From positions 1 through 64,000 of the forward strand of contig NZ_CAJFCN010000006.1 of assembly GCF_904063055.1 (NCBI RefSeq): a stretch of DNA of 64,000 nt, written 5' to 3'. This document shows, in pieces, positions 17,038-25,767 of this stretch (position 1 is its first letter; every line of letters starts with the position of its first letter). A program made the translations under genes and the position numbers. Source of the stretch: Pseudomonas paracarnis. Its GTDB lineage: Bacteria > Pseudomonadota > Gammaproteobacteria > Pseudomonadales > Pseudomonadaceae. The notes under the pieces are model-generated. The model had not been told where the DNA came from. It was given only the letters and a program-made list of their open reading frames with translations, and did no database searches.

Positions 17038-17553
17038 CTACACCAGTTTCTGCAACTGCGCCGCCGTATCCACCGCGCCCATGGTCTGCGCCGCGGCCAG
17101 TGCCGTCGCGCCTTGTGCATCGGTGGCCTTGGGGTTTGCGCCTTTACCGAGCAGGTAATCAACCATGTCAACGCGGTTGAACATCGCCGCCATCATCAAG
17201 GCCGTACGCCCGTCCGAGGAGGCCGCGTCAATCGGCGTGCCGCCCTCGATCAACGCCTGCACCACCGGCAGGTTGCCTTTGAACGCCGCGCCGGCAATCG
17301 GCAACTGGTTCTTGTCGTTGGCGATCAGGGGGTCGGCCTTGAACTCCAGCAGCACTTTGACCGCCTCGGCATGGCCGTGGTACGCCGCGAGCATCAACAA
17401 GGTGTCGCCATTGTGATTACGAAAGTTGGCCGGCAGGCCTTTCGCCAACAGTGCGGCAAGCATGGCGGCGTCGCCGCGCCGGGCGACGTCGAAGACTTGC
17501 TCGGCAAACTCGGCGGCTTCGTCTTCGGTCATTTGTTTAGGCTGATCTGACAT
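17038..17553 (-). CDS. Ankyrin-repeat protein, cytoplasmic
   Basis: A 171-residue protein with about four ankyrin repeats from residue 35 to the end, each showing the G-TPLM/A-LA-GH pattern (NGDTLLMLAAYHGHAEAVKVLL, NQLPIAGAAFKGNLPVVQALI, DGRTALMMAAMFNRVDMVDYLL). There is no signal peptide, unlike the periplasmic catalase-linked AnkB. Ankyrin repeats bind other proteins; the downstream co-oriented hypothetical gene is the obvious candidate partner. AAGGAG-like sequence precedes the ATG. Confidence 0.88.
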   Translation of the reverse strand: MSDQPKQMTEDEAAEFAEQVFDVARRGDAAMLAALLAKGLPANFRNHNGDTLLMLAAYHGHAEAVKVLLEFKADPLIANDKNQLPIAGAAFKGNLPVVQALIEGGTPIDAASSDGRTALMMAAMFNRVDMVDYLLGKGANPKATDAQGATALAAAQTMGAVDTAAQLQKLV

Positions 17554-17659
17554 GGGGGCTCCTTGCTGAGGCGACTGACATAACTGTTTAAGGCGCCCAG
17601 TGTCGCGATGGAGTTCCCCGGTGTCATGGCTTTTTTGTCAAAAGCCGCCATAGCCAGAA

Positions 17660-19486
17660 TCAATAACGGAATTGGCCGCCCTGGATCTGCGCCAGCAATT
17701 GCCCGGTCACCGGCACATAGCTGTCCGAACCCGGCAACCAGGCGTAGACCGGGTCATTGCCAGCCTTGTCCGGGTCGAACCCTTGCTCCTTGAGCTTCAC
17801 TTTCTGGTACTTGAACGTGCCGGTGGTTTCCATCTTCACCTTGATCCGCAAAAACAACGGCACCGCATAAGGGGGCAACTGGCCGTGGGCGAATTGCAGC
17901 AGTTCGCGCATGTCCAGGCTGGCCAGGGATTCGCTGGGGGTGATGGCGACCATGCCGGCGCGGCCGTTGGTGTTGTCGATTTCGACGCCATAGGCCACCA
18001 CTTCAGCGATCTGCGGGTGTTTCAGCAGGACGTTTTCCACCTCGGTGGTCGAGACGTTTTCGCCCTTCCAGCGATAGGTATCCCCCAGGCGATCGACAAA
18101 TTGCGCATGCCCGAAACCGATGCTGCGCACCAGGTCGCCGGTGTTGAAATAGCGGTCGCCTTTTTCGAATACGTCTGTCAGTACCACCTTGCGGTTCTTT
18201 TCCGGGTCGGTGTAACCGTCGAAGGGCGACTTATCATCAATGCGCGCCAATAACAGGCCCTGCCCGCCGGTGGGCACCTTGACCATGAACCCGTTGCTGC
18301 CGCGCAGCGGTTCACCAGTGTCATGGGCGTAGTCCACCAGCGCCCAATGCTGCAGGCAAAAGCCGATGGTGTTGTCAAAGTTCAGCACGTTGGTAAAGCC
18401 GATATTGCCGTCGCTGGCGGCATACAGTTCGCAGATATGCTCCACACCATAGCGCTGCTTGAACTGCGCCCACACACCGGGGCGCAGGCCGTTGCCGACC
18501 ATCTTGGTCACCTGGTTATCACGGTCCTGCGCACTCGCGGGCTGGTCGAGCAGATAGCGGCACAGCTCACCGACATAGCCCAGGGTGGTCGCCTTGAACT
18601 TGCGTGCATCGTCCCAGAACTGGCTGGCGCTGAATTTGCGCCGAATGGCAAAGCCGGACGCACCGATAATCGCCGCCCCCCAGCACACGCACAGGCCGGT
18701 GGCGTGGTACAGCGGCAAGGTGCAATAGAGGACGTCCTGTGGCCCCATGTCCAGGGCGATACTGCCGAAGCTCACGGCGGTTTTGGTCCAGCGCCCGTGC
18801 TTCATGATGCCGGCCTTGGGCAAGCCGGTGGTGCCGGAGGTGTAGATATAGAAGCAGGGATCGTGGAAGAACACCTGCGCGGAACTCGCCGGGTTGTCCA
18901 CCGGGCTTTCGGCACTGGCGGCCATCAGGTCGATGTAGCCGTCGGGCACCCTACTGCCCGGCTGATCGGCCACGAACCAAGTGCGCTCGGCCGGGATCTG
19001 GACTTGATCGCGCACTGCTGCGTAAGGGCTCAGCAATTCGGCACCGACCACAATGGCAACCGGCTTGACCAGGGTCAGGCTGTGTACCAGCGCCCCTTGA
19101 GTTTGCGCCGTGTTGAGCATGGCGCAGATGCCGCCCAGCTTGGCCACGGCCAGCACGTTGAGCAGCAACTCGGGGCGATTCTCGATAAACAGCGCTACCA
19201 CATCGCCCTTGCGGATGCCCTGGGCCTGCAAGTGATGGGCAATGCGATTGGCGCACTGATTGGCGTCGCGGTAGCTGATCACGCTGTCCCCATACAGCAG
19301 GGCAGCACCGTCAGGGTTACGCAAGGTGGCTTGTTCGAAATGCCAGCCCAGGCCGCAGGGTTGGTTGGGGTCGGTGACGTTGGCCGCACGCATGCCGCGC
19401 ACCACCCGTGGGAGCGCCCGAACAATGGCAGGCACCTTACGCAGCATCATGCGCCAGGTGATCATGTCGACTTGCTGATGAGTCAT
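17660..19486 (-). CDS. Long-chain acyl-CoA synthetase, FATP type
   Basis: A 608-residue AMP-forming enzyme that activates fatty acids to acyl-CoA through an acyl-adenylate. The AMP-binding signature YIYTSGTTGLPKAG is at about 213-226, with LPLYHATGL after it. The later DGYTDPEKNRKV...YFNTGDL and YRWKGENVSTTEVE motifs are those of the FATP/very-long-chain synthetase branch rather than FadD. The N-terminal region (RKVPAIVRALPRVVRG) is amphipathic and may touch the membrane. It is monocistronic; GGGACGT lies before the ATG. Confidence 0.9.
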   Translation of the reverse strand: MTHQQVDMITWRMMLRKVPAIVRALPRVVRGMRAANVTDPNQPCGLGWHFEQATLRNPDGAALLYGDSVISYRDANQCANRIAHHLQAQGIRKGDVVALFIENRPELLLNVLAVAKLGGICAMLNTAQTQGALVHSLTLVKPVAIVVGAELLSPYAAVRDQVQIPAERTWFVADQPGSRVPDGYIDLMAASAESPVDNPASSAQVFFHDPCFYIYTSGTTGLPKAGIMKHGRWTKTAVSFGSIALDMGPQDVLYCTLPLYHATGLCVCWGAAIIGASGFAIRRKFSASQFWDDARKFKATTLGYVGELCRYLLDQPASAQDRDNQVTKMVGNGLRPGVWAQFKQRYGVEHICELYAASDGNIGFTNVLNFDNTIGFCLQHWALVDYAHDTGEPLRGSNGFMVKVPTGGQGLLLARIDDKSPFDGYTDPEKNRKVVLTDVFEKGDRYFNTGDLVRSIGFGHAQFVDRLGDTYRWKGENVSTTEVENVLLKHPQIAEVVAYGVEIDNTNGRAGMVAITPSESLASLDMRELLQFAHGQLPPYAVPLFLRIKVKMETTGTFKYQKVKLKEQGFDPDKAGNDPVYAWLPGSDSYVPVTGQLLAQIQGGQFRY

Positions 19487-19649
19487 GGAGGGACGTCCCT
19501 TTTCTTATTCTTGGTCTGGTCCAGGTACATCGACTGGTGTAGCGGAAAATACGTCAGCGGTTCTTTGGCTGTACACGCGGGATTTGAAAAGTTTTGTATC
19601 TCGTGGCGGCCGGCCGATGCTTATCTCCCTGACACCCCACCCTCAAAAT

Positions 19650-19700
19650 GTAGGAGCTGGCTTGTCGGGTCGGCGCATCGCTGCGATGACGACCTCCTAG
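19650..19700. repeat. Divergent REP-like element
   Basis: TGTAGGAGCTGGCTTGTCGGG followed by CGGCGCATCGCTGCGATGACG belongs to a different REP subfamily from the GTGGGAGC type that dominates this window. Confidence 0.55.
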
Positions 19701-19892
19701 CCGACCGGGATTTTTCCGAGCAAAAGACGGTCAGTATCATTACAGCCCTCCCCCTTCCAGCCGGAAAAATCACCGGGCAGATAGCGCAAAATGCAGGATG
19801 CACGATGGCCCTTCATGCAAATTGCACGAAAACGAAAATCCTATAAATTTATAACTTGCTGATTTATAACGATTTTTTAGAATAACCAATAC

Positions 19893-19908
19893 TGGCACAA
19901 TCACTGCA
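19893..19908 (+). promoter_or_regulatory. Possible sigma-54 (-24/-12) promoter for the DUF3509 gene
   Basis: TGGCAC at 19893 and CTGCA ending at 19908 have the GG-to-GC spacing of 12 nt expected for RpoN promoters (consensus TGGCAC-N5-TTGC). The expected transcription start is about 35 nt before the DUF3509 ATG. An AT-rich stretch lies upstream where an activator or IHF could bind. Confidence 0.4.
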
Positions 19909-19954
19909 CCTATCACTCCATGCTTGCCAACTTGAGCCAATGGAGCTGATAGAC

Positions 19955-20233
19955 ATGAGCCTGATCCAAGATAAATTCGCTTCAGTATTCTCCAACTACG
20001 ACGTCACCACCCAGCCACGTCCGGACGGCGGTATCCTGTTGACCCTGCGCAACAGCGAAGGTAAGCAGGTCAAGCGCTCGATCTCTTATCAGCAGCTGCA
20101 CACTGCCGACCAACTGACTTGGGTGATTAGCGCTATTCGCCGTGACTTGGCCGAACAAGCCAGCGAACTGCCGCAGATTTCGATGTTGCAAAGCCAGAAC
20201 CGCTTTGCGCTGCCGACCTATCACTCGGCCTAA
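19955..20233 (+). CDS. DUF3509 domain protein
   Basis: A 92-residue soluble protein, MSLIQDKFASVFSNYDV... with RSISYQQLHTADQL and ISAIRRDLAE, which I recognise as the Pseudomonas DUF3509 family of unknown function. The ATG at 19955 has GGAG 12 bp upstream; the frame itself opens five codons earlier at 19940. It is monocistronic, with a strong terminator right after the stop and a sigma-54-like promoter in front. Confidence 0.85.
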   Translation: MSLIQDKFASVFSNYDVTTQPRPDGGILLTLRNSEGKQVKRSISYQQLHTADQLTWVISAIRRDLAEQASELPQISMLQSQNRFALPTYHSA

Positions 20234-20245
20234 TCTACACCTCTG

Positions 20246-20286
20246 AAAAAGGGCCGCGACGCTACTCAGCGTCGCGGCCCTTTTTC
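20246..20286 (+). terminator. Rho-independent terminator of the DUF3509 gene
   Basis: AAAAAGGGCCGCGACGC, a short loop, and GCGTCGCGGCCCTTTTT form a long GC-rich stem with a U-run. The A-run on the other side lets it also end the converging LuxR-type gene's antisense reads. Confidence 0.93.
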
Positions 20287-20292
20287 ATGCCA

Positions 20293-20562
20293 TTAACATA
20301 AGCCCTGCCGAACCGCCTCATTCTTTGCCTGCACACGGTTGGTGACATCCAACTTGCCGTAGATGTTGCGCAGATGAAATTTCACCGTGGCTTCAGAGGT
20401 GGCGCGAATCTGGCTGATTTCCCAGACAGTCTTGCCCTCGGAGGCCCATCGCAGGATTTCCAGCTCCGTGGGAGTCAGGGGCTTGCCGGACAAGCTCCGG
20501 CGTTTTCTGATAGCCGTGGGCACAATAACCGACGGGCGATACGTCTCCTCGGGGCCACTCAT
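20293..20562 (-). CDS. Small LuxR/GerE-type HTH regulator
   Basis: An 89-residue protein consisting almost only of a LuxR C-terminal DNA-binding domain: LTPTELEILRWASEGKTVWEIS and ATVKFHLRNIYGKLDVTNR. There is no receiver or autoinducer-binding domain. A short basic N-terminus (TAIRKRRSLSGK) precedes it. Target genes are unknown. TTCTCTCC on the plus strand gives a GGAGAG ribosome binding site upstream of the ATG. It stands alone between the DUF3509 terminator and the dioxygenase relative. Confidence 0.88.
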   Translation of the reverse strand: MSGPEETYRPSVIVPTAIRKRRSLSGKPLTPTELEILRWASEGKTVWEISQIRATSEATVKFHLRNIYGKLDVTNRVQAKNEAVRQGLC

Positions 20563-20771
20563 TGTTCTCTCCTTATGTCTGCTGATGCGCTGCCATCTTT
20601 CGGATTCCTCCTATTGACAGATGGCATAAACATTTACGCTGAACAGAGAGTTACATAACGAGTGGAATCAAAGCGCACGGCAGAGAACAAACAGCTTTAC
20701 CCTACAAATAATTAAGTTTCTTCCCACAGCGACTTCCAACTTGCCAGGGTTGAACATTCAGTTATCTACGC

Positions 20772-21302
20772 TTAGTCATCCAGTCCTGGAAAGCGAGTGG
20801 CAATCGCATCACAGGTCAACGAGGGCACAACGCCTTGGGCCGTGTTGAACAAACGCAGTGTCACACAGTGCGGGTTCTCGCCCATGTCGAACCAGTGCGG
20901 CACACCGGCCGGGATGATCAGCAAGTCATTCTTCTCACAGCGCAAGCTGTACACATAGTCGCCTATGTGCAGCGTAAACAGCCCCTGGCCTGCGATGAAG
21001 AAACGCACCTCGTCTTCACTGTAGGTACGTTCGCCCAGGAACTGCGCACGTACCACGTCCTTCTGCGGATGGTCTTGGGTCACGCTGACCACTTCCACAG
21101 CGGCGTAGCCGAGGGCTTCGATCTGAGCCTGGTAGGCTGCAATCATTTCAGCATCAGTGGCGCCCTTTTCTATCGGGCTGGGCTGCCAGCGCTCAAAACG
21201 CACGCCGTGCTCGGCCAGGGTCGACTGGATGTCGTCGGCATGGGTCAACACTTTGTTCGGGGTGTCCGGGGAGGCGATGGAGTAGACGGCTACATAGCTC
21301 AT
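20772..21302 (-). CDS. Acireductone dioxygenase-like cupin lacking two metal ligands
   Basis: A 176-residue cupin clearly related to acireductone dioxygenase (MtnD) of methionine salvage: VRFERW, DHPQK, SEDEVRFFIAGQGLFTLHI and PAGVPHWFDMG are all present. Known ARDs bind Ni/Fe through two His of an HxH pair, a Glu and a later His. Here the HxH pair reads R92-T-Y94 (ERTYSEDEVRF), while Glu98 and His136 remain. Both changes are one base away from His codons. The ATG overlaps the MFS stop by 4 bp (ATGA), so the two are co-translated. It may be inactive, or have a different metal or function. Confidence 0.85.
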   Translation of the reverse strand: MSYVAVYSIASPDTPNKVLTHADDIQSTLAEHGVRFERWQPSPIEKGATDAEMIAAYQAQIEALGYAAVEVVSVTQDHPQKDVVRAQFLGERTYSEDEVRFFIAGQGLFTLHIGDYVYSLRCEKNDLLIIPAGVPHWFDMGENPHCVTLRLFNTAQGVVPSLTCDAIATRFPGLDD

Positions 21303-22462
21303 TGCACGGTTCCTTGGTTCGGCTCTTGCAATCGAAGGCCAATGATAATGGCGGCGGCCACGGCCGCGAGGCTGGCGATACTGAACGTGAAGGTGGGCCC
21401 CAGCAGGTTCCAGCTGTAACCGGAATAGAGGGCGCCGAGCGCGCCGCCGGTGCCGGCCAGCGCGGCATAAAGGGCCTGACCCTGGCCTTGCTGGCGGTCA
21501 CCGAAGCTGCGTTGCACAAAGGCAATTGCCGCCGCGTGAAAGCTGCCGAACGTGGCGGCGTGCATCAACTGCGCCACCAGCAGCAGCCAGAAAACTTCGG
21601 CAAATGAACCCAGCAGCCACCAGCGCAGCGCGGCCAGCAGGAAACTGGCGAGCAGCACCCGGCGCACCGAAAAGCGCGCAAGAATACGGCTCATGGCCAG
21701 GAACATCAGTACTTCCGCCACCACCCCCAGCGCCCACAGTAGGCCGATTACGCCGCGGCTGTAGCCCAAATGCTCCAGGTGCAGGGTCAGGAAGGTGTAA
21801 TACGGGCCATGGCTCATTTGCATCAGCGCCACGCAGGCATAAAACGCCAGCACGCCGGGGCTGCGCAATTGTTTGAGAAAGCCATCGCCGGCCATGCGGT
21901 TGCCGTGGCTGGCCGGCTGCGCGTTCGGTACCCAAAGGCTGGCGCCGATGATGCCGGCCATGATCACCACGACCGCCACCGGGTAGATATCCAGGCTCAG
22001 CCAATCGAACAGGCGCCCCATGATCACCACGGTGAGGATAAAACCAATGGAGCCCCACAGACGGATCTGGCTGTAGCGCGAGGTTTGCTTGTGCAGGTGG
22101 GCCAGGGTGATGACTTCAAACTGCGGCAGCACCGCGTGCCAGAAGAAAGCGTGCAGGGCCATGACCATCGCCAGCCAGGCGTAGGTCTTGCTGACAAAAA
22201 TCAGGCAGAAGCTGGCCAGGGTGCACACCGCGCCGAATCGCACAATGGCCAGGCGCCGGCCGGTGTAGTCGCCGATCCAGCCCCACAGGTTGGGGGCCAC
22301 GCAGCGCATCAGCATGGGAATCGCCACCAGTTCGCCGATGCGCGCGCTGGAGAAACCGAGGTGATCGAAGTACAGCGCCAGGAACGGCGCTGTCGCCCCC
22401 AGCAGGGCGAAATAGAACAGGTAGAAGCTGGAGAGGCGCCAGTATGGGAGGGCTGGGTTCAT
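21299..22462 (-). CDS. MFS transporter
   Basis: A 387-residue inner-membrane protein with about 12 hydrophobic segments, of the MFS group that includes HcaT-like and nucleoside/H+ symporter-like carriers (WRLSSFYLFYFALLGATAPF at the start, WGWIGDYTGRR in the first loop). The substrate is unknown. The frame opens at 22498, but ATG 22462 (MNPALPYW) is the usual start. Its stop overlaps the start of the dioxygenase-like gene by 4 bp. In PAO1 I recall an MFS gene at the same place between aroC and the mtn genes. Confidence 0.88.
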   Translation of the reverse strand: MNPALPYWRLSSFYLFYFALLGATAPFLALYFDHLGFSSARIGELVAIPMLMRCVAPNLWGWIGDYTGRRLAIVRFGAVCTLASFCLIFVSKTYAWLAMVMALHAFFWHAVLPQFEVITLAHLHKQTSRYSQIRLWGSIGFILTVVIMGRLFDWLSLDIYPVAVVVIMAGIIGASLWVPNAQPASHGNRMAGDGFLKQLRSPGVLAFYACVALMQMSHGPYYTFLTLHLEHLGYSRGVIGLLWALGVVAEVLMFLAMSRILARFSVRRVLLASFLLAALRWWLLGSFAEVFWLLLVAQLMHAATFGSFHAAAIAFVQRSFGDRQQGQGQALYAALAGTGGALGALYSGYSWNLLGPTFTFSIASLAAVAAAIIIGLRLQEPNQGTVQ

Positions 22463-22490
22463 TTTATTCAGGGCTGCTTTGCAGCCCAGC

Positions 22491-22510
22491 GCGAGCAAGC
22501 TCGCTCACCA
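22491..22510. repeat. REP fragment between MFS gene and aroC
   Basis: GCGAGCAAGCTCGCTCACCA is a short palindromic REP piece preceded by a small GGGCTGCTTTGCAGCCC hairpin at about 22471-22487. Confidence 0.5.
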
Positions 22511-22538
22511 CAATAAGCGCGCTCATTGCCCCAGGCGA

Positions 22539-23630
22539 TCACAGTTGGCCCAGTACCGGGGTACTCACGCGCACATCGGCATTCTGCCCGCGGTTGCGCA
22601 GCAGGTGGTCCATCAGCACGATGGCCATCATGGCTTCGGCAATCGGTGTGGCGCGGATGCCGACGCACGGGTCGTGGCGGCCTTTGGTGATCACGTCCAC
22701 CGGGTTGCCGTGCACATCGATCGAACGGCCAGGCGTGGTAATGCTCGACGTGGCCTTGAGCGCCAGGTGCGCCACGATCGGCTGGCCGGAAGAAATACCG
22801 CCGAGGATGCCGCCCGCGTTGTTGCTGAGGAAACCTTCAGGGGTCATCTCATCGCGATGCTCGGTACCGCGCTGGGATACGCAGGCGAAGCCGGCGCCGA
22901 TTTCCACACCTTTCACCGCGTTGATGCTCATCAGCGCATGGGCCAGTTCGGCGTCGAGGCGATCAAAGATCGGCTCGCCCAGGCCCGGCTTCACGCCTTC
23001 GGCCACCACGGTGATCTTCGCGCCGACCGAGTCCTGGTCGCGGCGCAACTGGTCCATGTAGGCTTCCAGTTCCGGCACCTTGTCCGGGTCGGGGCAGAAG
23101 AAGGCGTTGTCTTCGACGCTGTCCCAGGTCTTGAACGGGATTTCAATCGGCCCCAACTGGCTCATGTAGCCACGGATGACGATGCCCTGGGTGGCCAGGT
23201 ATTTCTTGGCGATGGCGCCGGCGGCCACGCGCATGGCGGTTTCACGCGCCGAGCTGCGGCCACCGCCACGGTAGTCGCGTTCGCCGTATTTGTGGTGGTA
23301 GGTGTAGTCGGCATGGGCCGGGCGGAACAGGTCCTTGATCGCCGAGTAGTCCTTGGACTTCTGGTCGGTGTTGCGAATCAACAGGCCAATGGCGCAGCCG
23401 GTAGTGCGGCCCTCGAACACCCCGGAAAGGATTTCGACTTCGTCCGGCTCCTGGCGCTGGGTGGTGTGGCGGCTGGTGCCGGGCTTGCGGCGGTCGAGAT
23501 CACGCTGCAGGTCGTCCAGGCTCAGCTCCAGGCCTGGCGGGCAGCCGTCGACAATGGCGACCAACGCCGGGCCATGGCTTTCGCCCGCGGTGGTGACAGT
23601 GAACAGCTTGCCGAAGGTATTGCCGGACAT
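22539..23630 (-). CDS. aroC: Chorismate synthase
   Basis: Last step of the shikimate pathway, converting 5-enolpyruvylshikimate-3-phosphate to chorismate with reduced FMN. The 363-residue protein has the family signatures GESHG at 17-21, the central [10 protein letters not shown] and the late [14 protein letters not shown] segment. Length and start ([10 protein letters not shown]) match other proteobacterial AroC. It is upstream of the MFS gene on the same strand, with about 75 bp between them, and divergent from the hydrolase gene. Confidence 0.97.
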   Translation of the reverse strand: MSGNTFGKLFTVTTAGESHGPALVAIVDGCPPGLELSLDDLQRDLDRRKPGTSRHTTQRQEPDEVEILSGVFEGRTTGCAIGLLIRNTDQKSKDYSAIKDLFRPAHADYTYHHKYGERDYRGGGRSSARETAMRVAAGAIAKKYLATQGIVIRGYMSQLGPIEIPFKTWDSVEDNAFFCPDPDKVPELEAYMDQLRRDQDSVGAKITVVAEGVKPGLGEPIFDRLDAELAHALMSINAVKGVEIGAGFACVSQRGTEHRDEMTPEGFLSNNAGGILGGISSGQPIVAHLALKATSSITTPGRSIDVHGNPVDVITKGRHDPCVGIRATPIAEAMMAIVLMDHLLRNRGQNADVRVSTPVLGQL

Positions 23631-23773
23631 GCAGGGCGCTCCGTGAAATCAGTTGAATCAAGTCAACCGTAATAACTTAAGGCGGCCAGTATACGCAGGC
23701 TAACCGACTAGTTCATCCTCGAAACCTTACCGGTAGACGTTGGTCCAACCGGCACCTCTCCAATGATGGCGCT

Positions 23774-24736
23774 ATGATGCTGCGAGTTCTGCTGTTCACC
23801 CTCACCCTGTTCACCGCCGTGGCCCAGGCCGCCTCCCCTGTCGTCTTGCAACGCCCGATCAGCCTGGACACCGGCAGCGGCCAACTCTTTGGCTCGCTGC
23901 TCTTGCCGCAATCGGATAAACCGGTGCCGGTGGTGCTGATCATCGCCGGCTCCGGCCCCACCGACCGCAACGGCAACAGCGCCGACGGCGCGCGCAACGA
24001 CAGCCTCAAGCGCCTGGCCTGGGTACTGGCCCGGCATAAGATCGCCAGCGTGCGCTACGACAAGCGCGGCGTGGCTGCAAGCCTGGCGGCCACGCCGGAT
24101 GAGCGCAACCTGACCCTGGCGGCGTATGTGGCCGACGCCGTGGCCTGGGGCAAGTTACTCAAGGCCGACAAGCGCATGGGCCCGCTGATTGTGCTGGGCC
24201 ACAGCGAGGGCGCGCTGGTCGCCGCCCTCGCCGCGCCGCAACTTGAACCGGCCGGGGTCATTTCCTTGTCTGGCAGCGCCCGCCCGGTGGACCAGGTGAT
24301 CCGTCAGCAACTGGCCGATCACTTGCCCCCTGCCCTGTTGCTGCGCAGCAATGAAATACTCGATCACCTCAAGGCCGGCCAGGTGGACGCCGACGTGCCG
24401 CGCCCATTGGAGGGCATTTTCCGACCCAGCGTGCAGCCGTATCTGATCAGCCTGTTCCGCGCCGATCCGTCGGCCGCCTTTGCGCGCTTGGACATGCCGG
24501 CGCTGATTATCCAAGGCACCAACGATATCCAGGTTGGCGTAGGTGATGCCCGGCAACTGAAGCAGGCCAAGCCCGACGCGCAGTTGACGGTGATCGAAGG
24601 CATGAACCACGTGATGCGCATCGTGCCCAATAACGTGAAGCAGCAACTGGCCTCCTACAACGACCCGAAACTGCCGCTGGCTGCGGAGCTGGGCCAACGT
24701 ATCGTCAGCTTTATCGAAGGACTTCAACCCCGTTAA
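23774..24736 (+). CDS. Secreted alpha/beta hydrolase
   Basis: A 320-residue alpha/beta hydrolase with an N-terminal signal peptide (MMLRVLLFTLTLFTAVAQA, cut after AQA). The nucleophile elbow GHSEGAL, the RYDKRG strand turn, an acid in GTNDIQVG and a late catalytic His in EGMNHVMR are present. The substrate is unknown; it is likely periplasmic. The two adjacent ATG codons at 23774 and 23777 cannot be told apart. It is divergent from aroC, an arrangement I recall as conserved in pseudomonads. Confidence 0.85.
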   Translation: MMLRVLLFTLTLFTAVAQAASPVVLQRPISLDTGSGQLFGSLLLPQSDKPVPVVLIIAGSGPTDRNGNSADGARNDSLKRLAWVLARHKIASVRYDKRGVAASLAATPDERNLTLAAYVADAVAWGKLLKADKRMGPLIVLGHSEGALVAALAAPQLEPAGVISLSGSARPVDQVIRQQLADHLPPALLLRSNEILDHLKAGQVDADVPRPLEGIFRPSVQPYLISLFRADPSAAFARLDMPALIIQGTNDIQVGVGDARQLKQAKPDAQLTVIEGMNHVMRIVPNNVKQQLASYNDPKLPLAAELGQRIVSFIEGLQPR

Positions 24737-24835
24737 GCGGCAATTGGCCTCCAGTCCTGGGAAAAACGGCCGATAAGTCCAGAGTCGACAGTAAAAAGAC
24801 TGTCGGCTCGCAGGGCTTGGACAGGATCGCGCCGC

Positions 24836-25639
24836 ATGACAACCACCGAAACAACACCCGAATCGACCGCCGAGACCCCGGCCGCAACCGAAGCTGGCGC
24901 CGCAGCGGCCCTGCCGTGGGCCGACGTTCACGCCGAACATTTCAAGATGCTGCGCCTGGCCCCGCTGGCCACCGACCGCGCGACCGGCGCACGGCCGTTG
25001 CGCTTTGTGCAGTTCGGCTATGCCGAGCGCCATGATAAACACCACAGCCTGTTGCGCATGGTCATCCAGTTACCGGGCCAGCGAGTACGGCGCGAGCAGA
25101 ACCACCTGGATATCTGGGTCGATCACGATAAACACCGCGTGCACTTCGGGCCCGGCAACAGTCTGGAAATCGAGCCGGCCAACCGCGGTATCGGGCGTTT
25201 CCTGGTGGCTCAAGGCGCCGCCTGGGCGAAGAAGAAGTGGTCCCACTACCGCGTCGACGGCGTGGACCTGGCCAACAAGGACGCCCTCAACGAAGCCACG
25301 CGCCTGCGCCGCGATCATTTCCTGCGTATCCAGGGTTTCGATGTGGCCTACGCCGATGTGCAGCACCTCAAAGGCAATGTGCAGCCCGGCAAGGTCAGCG
25401 AGGTGCTGGACAGCTGGAACACCGAGAAAGTGCAGTTCGTGGAGATCCTTGAAGCCGCACAGATGCTGCAACAGGCCGAGCAGAACCTGGCGGAGCAGGA
25501 AGTGAAGCTGCGCAAGGAAGAGGAGAAAGTCACCAAGTTCAAGCGTGAGGACAGCGGGCTGCGCTTTACCATCACTTGTCTGGTGGCGTTTACGGTGTTC
25601 CAGGCGGGGTTGTTGATCTGGATTGCCACACACCGCTGA
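24836..25639 (+). CDS. Conserved hypothetical protein with coiled coil and C-terminal membrane anchor
   Basis: A 267-residue protein of unknown function. An Ala/Thr-rich start is followed by a globular basic domain (FVQFGYAERHDKHHS, LDIWVDHDKHRVHFGPG). A coiled coil covers about residues 200-240 (LEAAQMLQQAEQNLAEQEVKLRKEEEKV), and a single C-terminal membrane segment (FTITCLVAFTVFQAGLLIWIA) suggests a tail-anchored inner-membrane protein with its bulk in the cytoplasm. AGGA lies upstream of the ATG. A REPIN follows the stop. Confidence 0.8.
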   Translation: MTTTETTPESTAETPAATEAGAAAALPWADVHAEHFKMLRLAPLATDRATGARPLRFVQFGYAERHDKHHSLLRMVIQLPGQRVRREQNHLDIWVDHDKHRVHFGPGNSLEIEPANRGIGRFLVAQGAAWAKKKWSHYRVDGVDLANKDALNEATRLRRDHFLRIQGFDVAYADVQHLKGNVQPGKVSEVLDSWNTEKVQFVEILEAAQMLQQAEQNLAEQEVKLRKEEEKVTKFKREDSGLRFTITCLVAFTVFQAGLLIWIATHR

Positions 25640-25660
25640 TAGATTGAAATGCAATCAAAA

Positions 25661-25750
25661 TGTGGGAGCTGGCTTGCCTGCGATAGCGATGTATCAGTAG
25701 CACAAGTGCAAGCTGACCCACCGCTATCGCAGGCAAGCCAGCTCCCACAT
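25661..25750. repeat. REPIN (inverted REP pair)
   Basis: TGTGGGAGCTGGCTTGCCTGCGAT at the left and ATCGCAGGCAAGCCAGCTCCCACA at the right form an inverted pair around a variable core, between the hypothetical gene and the end of prmB. Confidence 0.9.
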
Positions 25751-25767
25751 TGACCGAGTTTCTGCAG

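Larger units (their letters stand above)
19487..19954. other. Intergenic stretch with REP-like unit and DUF3509 promoter region
   Basis: About 470 bases. It holds a divergent REP-like sequence at 19650-19700, an AT-rich section at 19840-19885 and a sigma-54-like promoter at 19893-19908. Open frames here lack ribosome binding sites and are not called. Confidence 0.6.

Noticed and set aside
25661..25750. Repeated GTGGGAGC units as CRISPR-like repeats
   Set aside because: They are scattered singly or as inverted pairs, not in regular arrays with spacers, and no cas genes are present.
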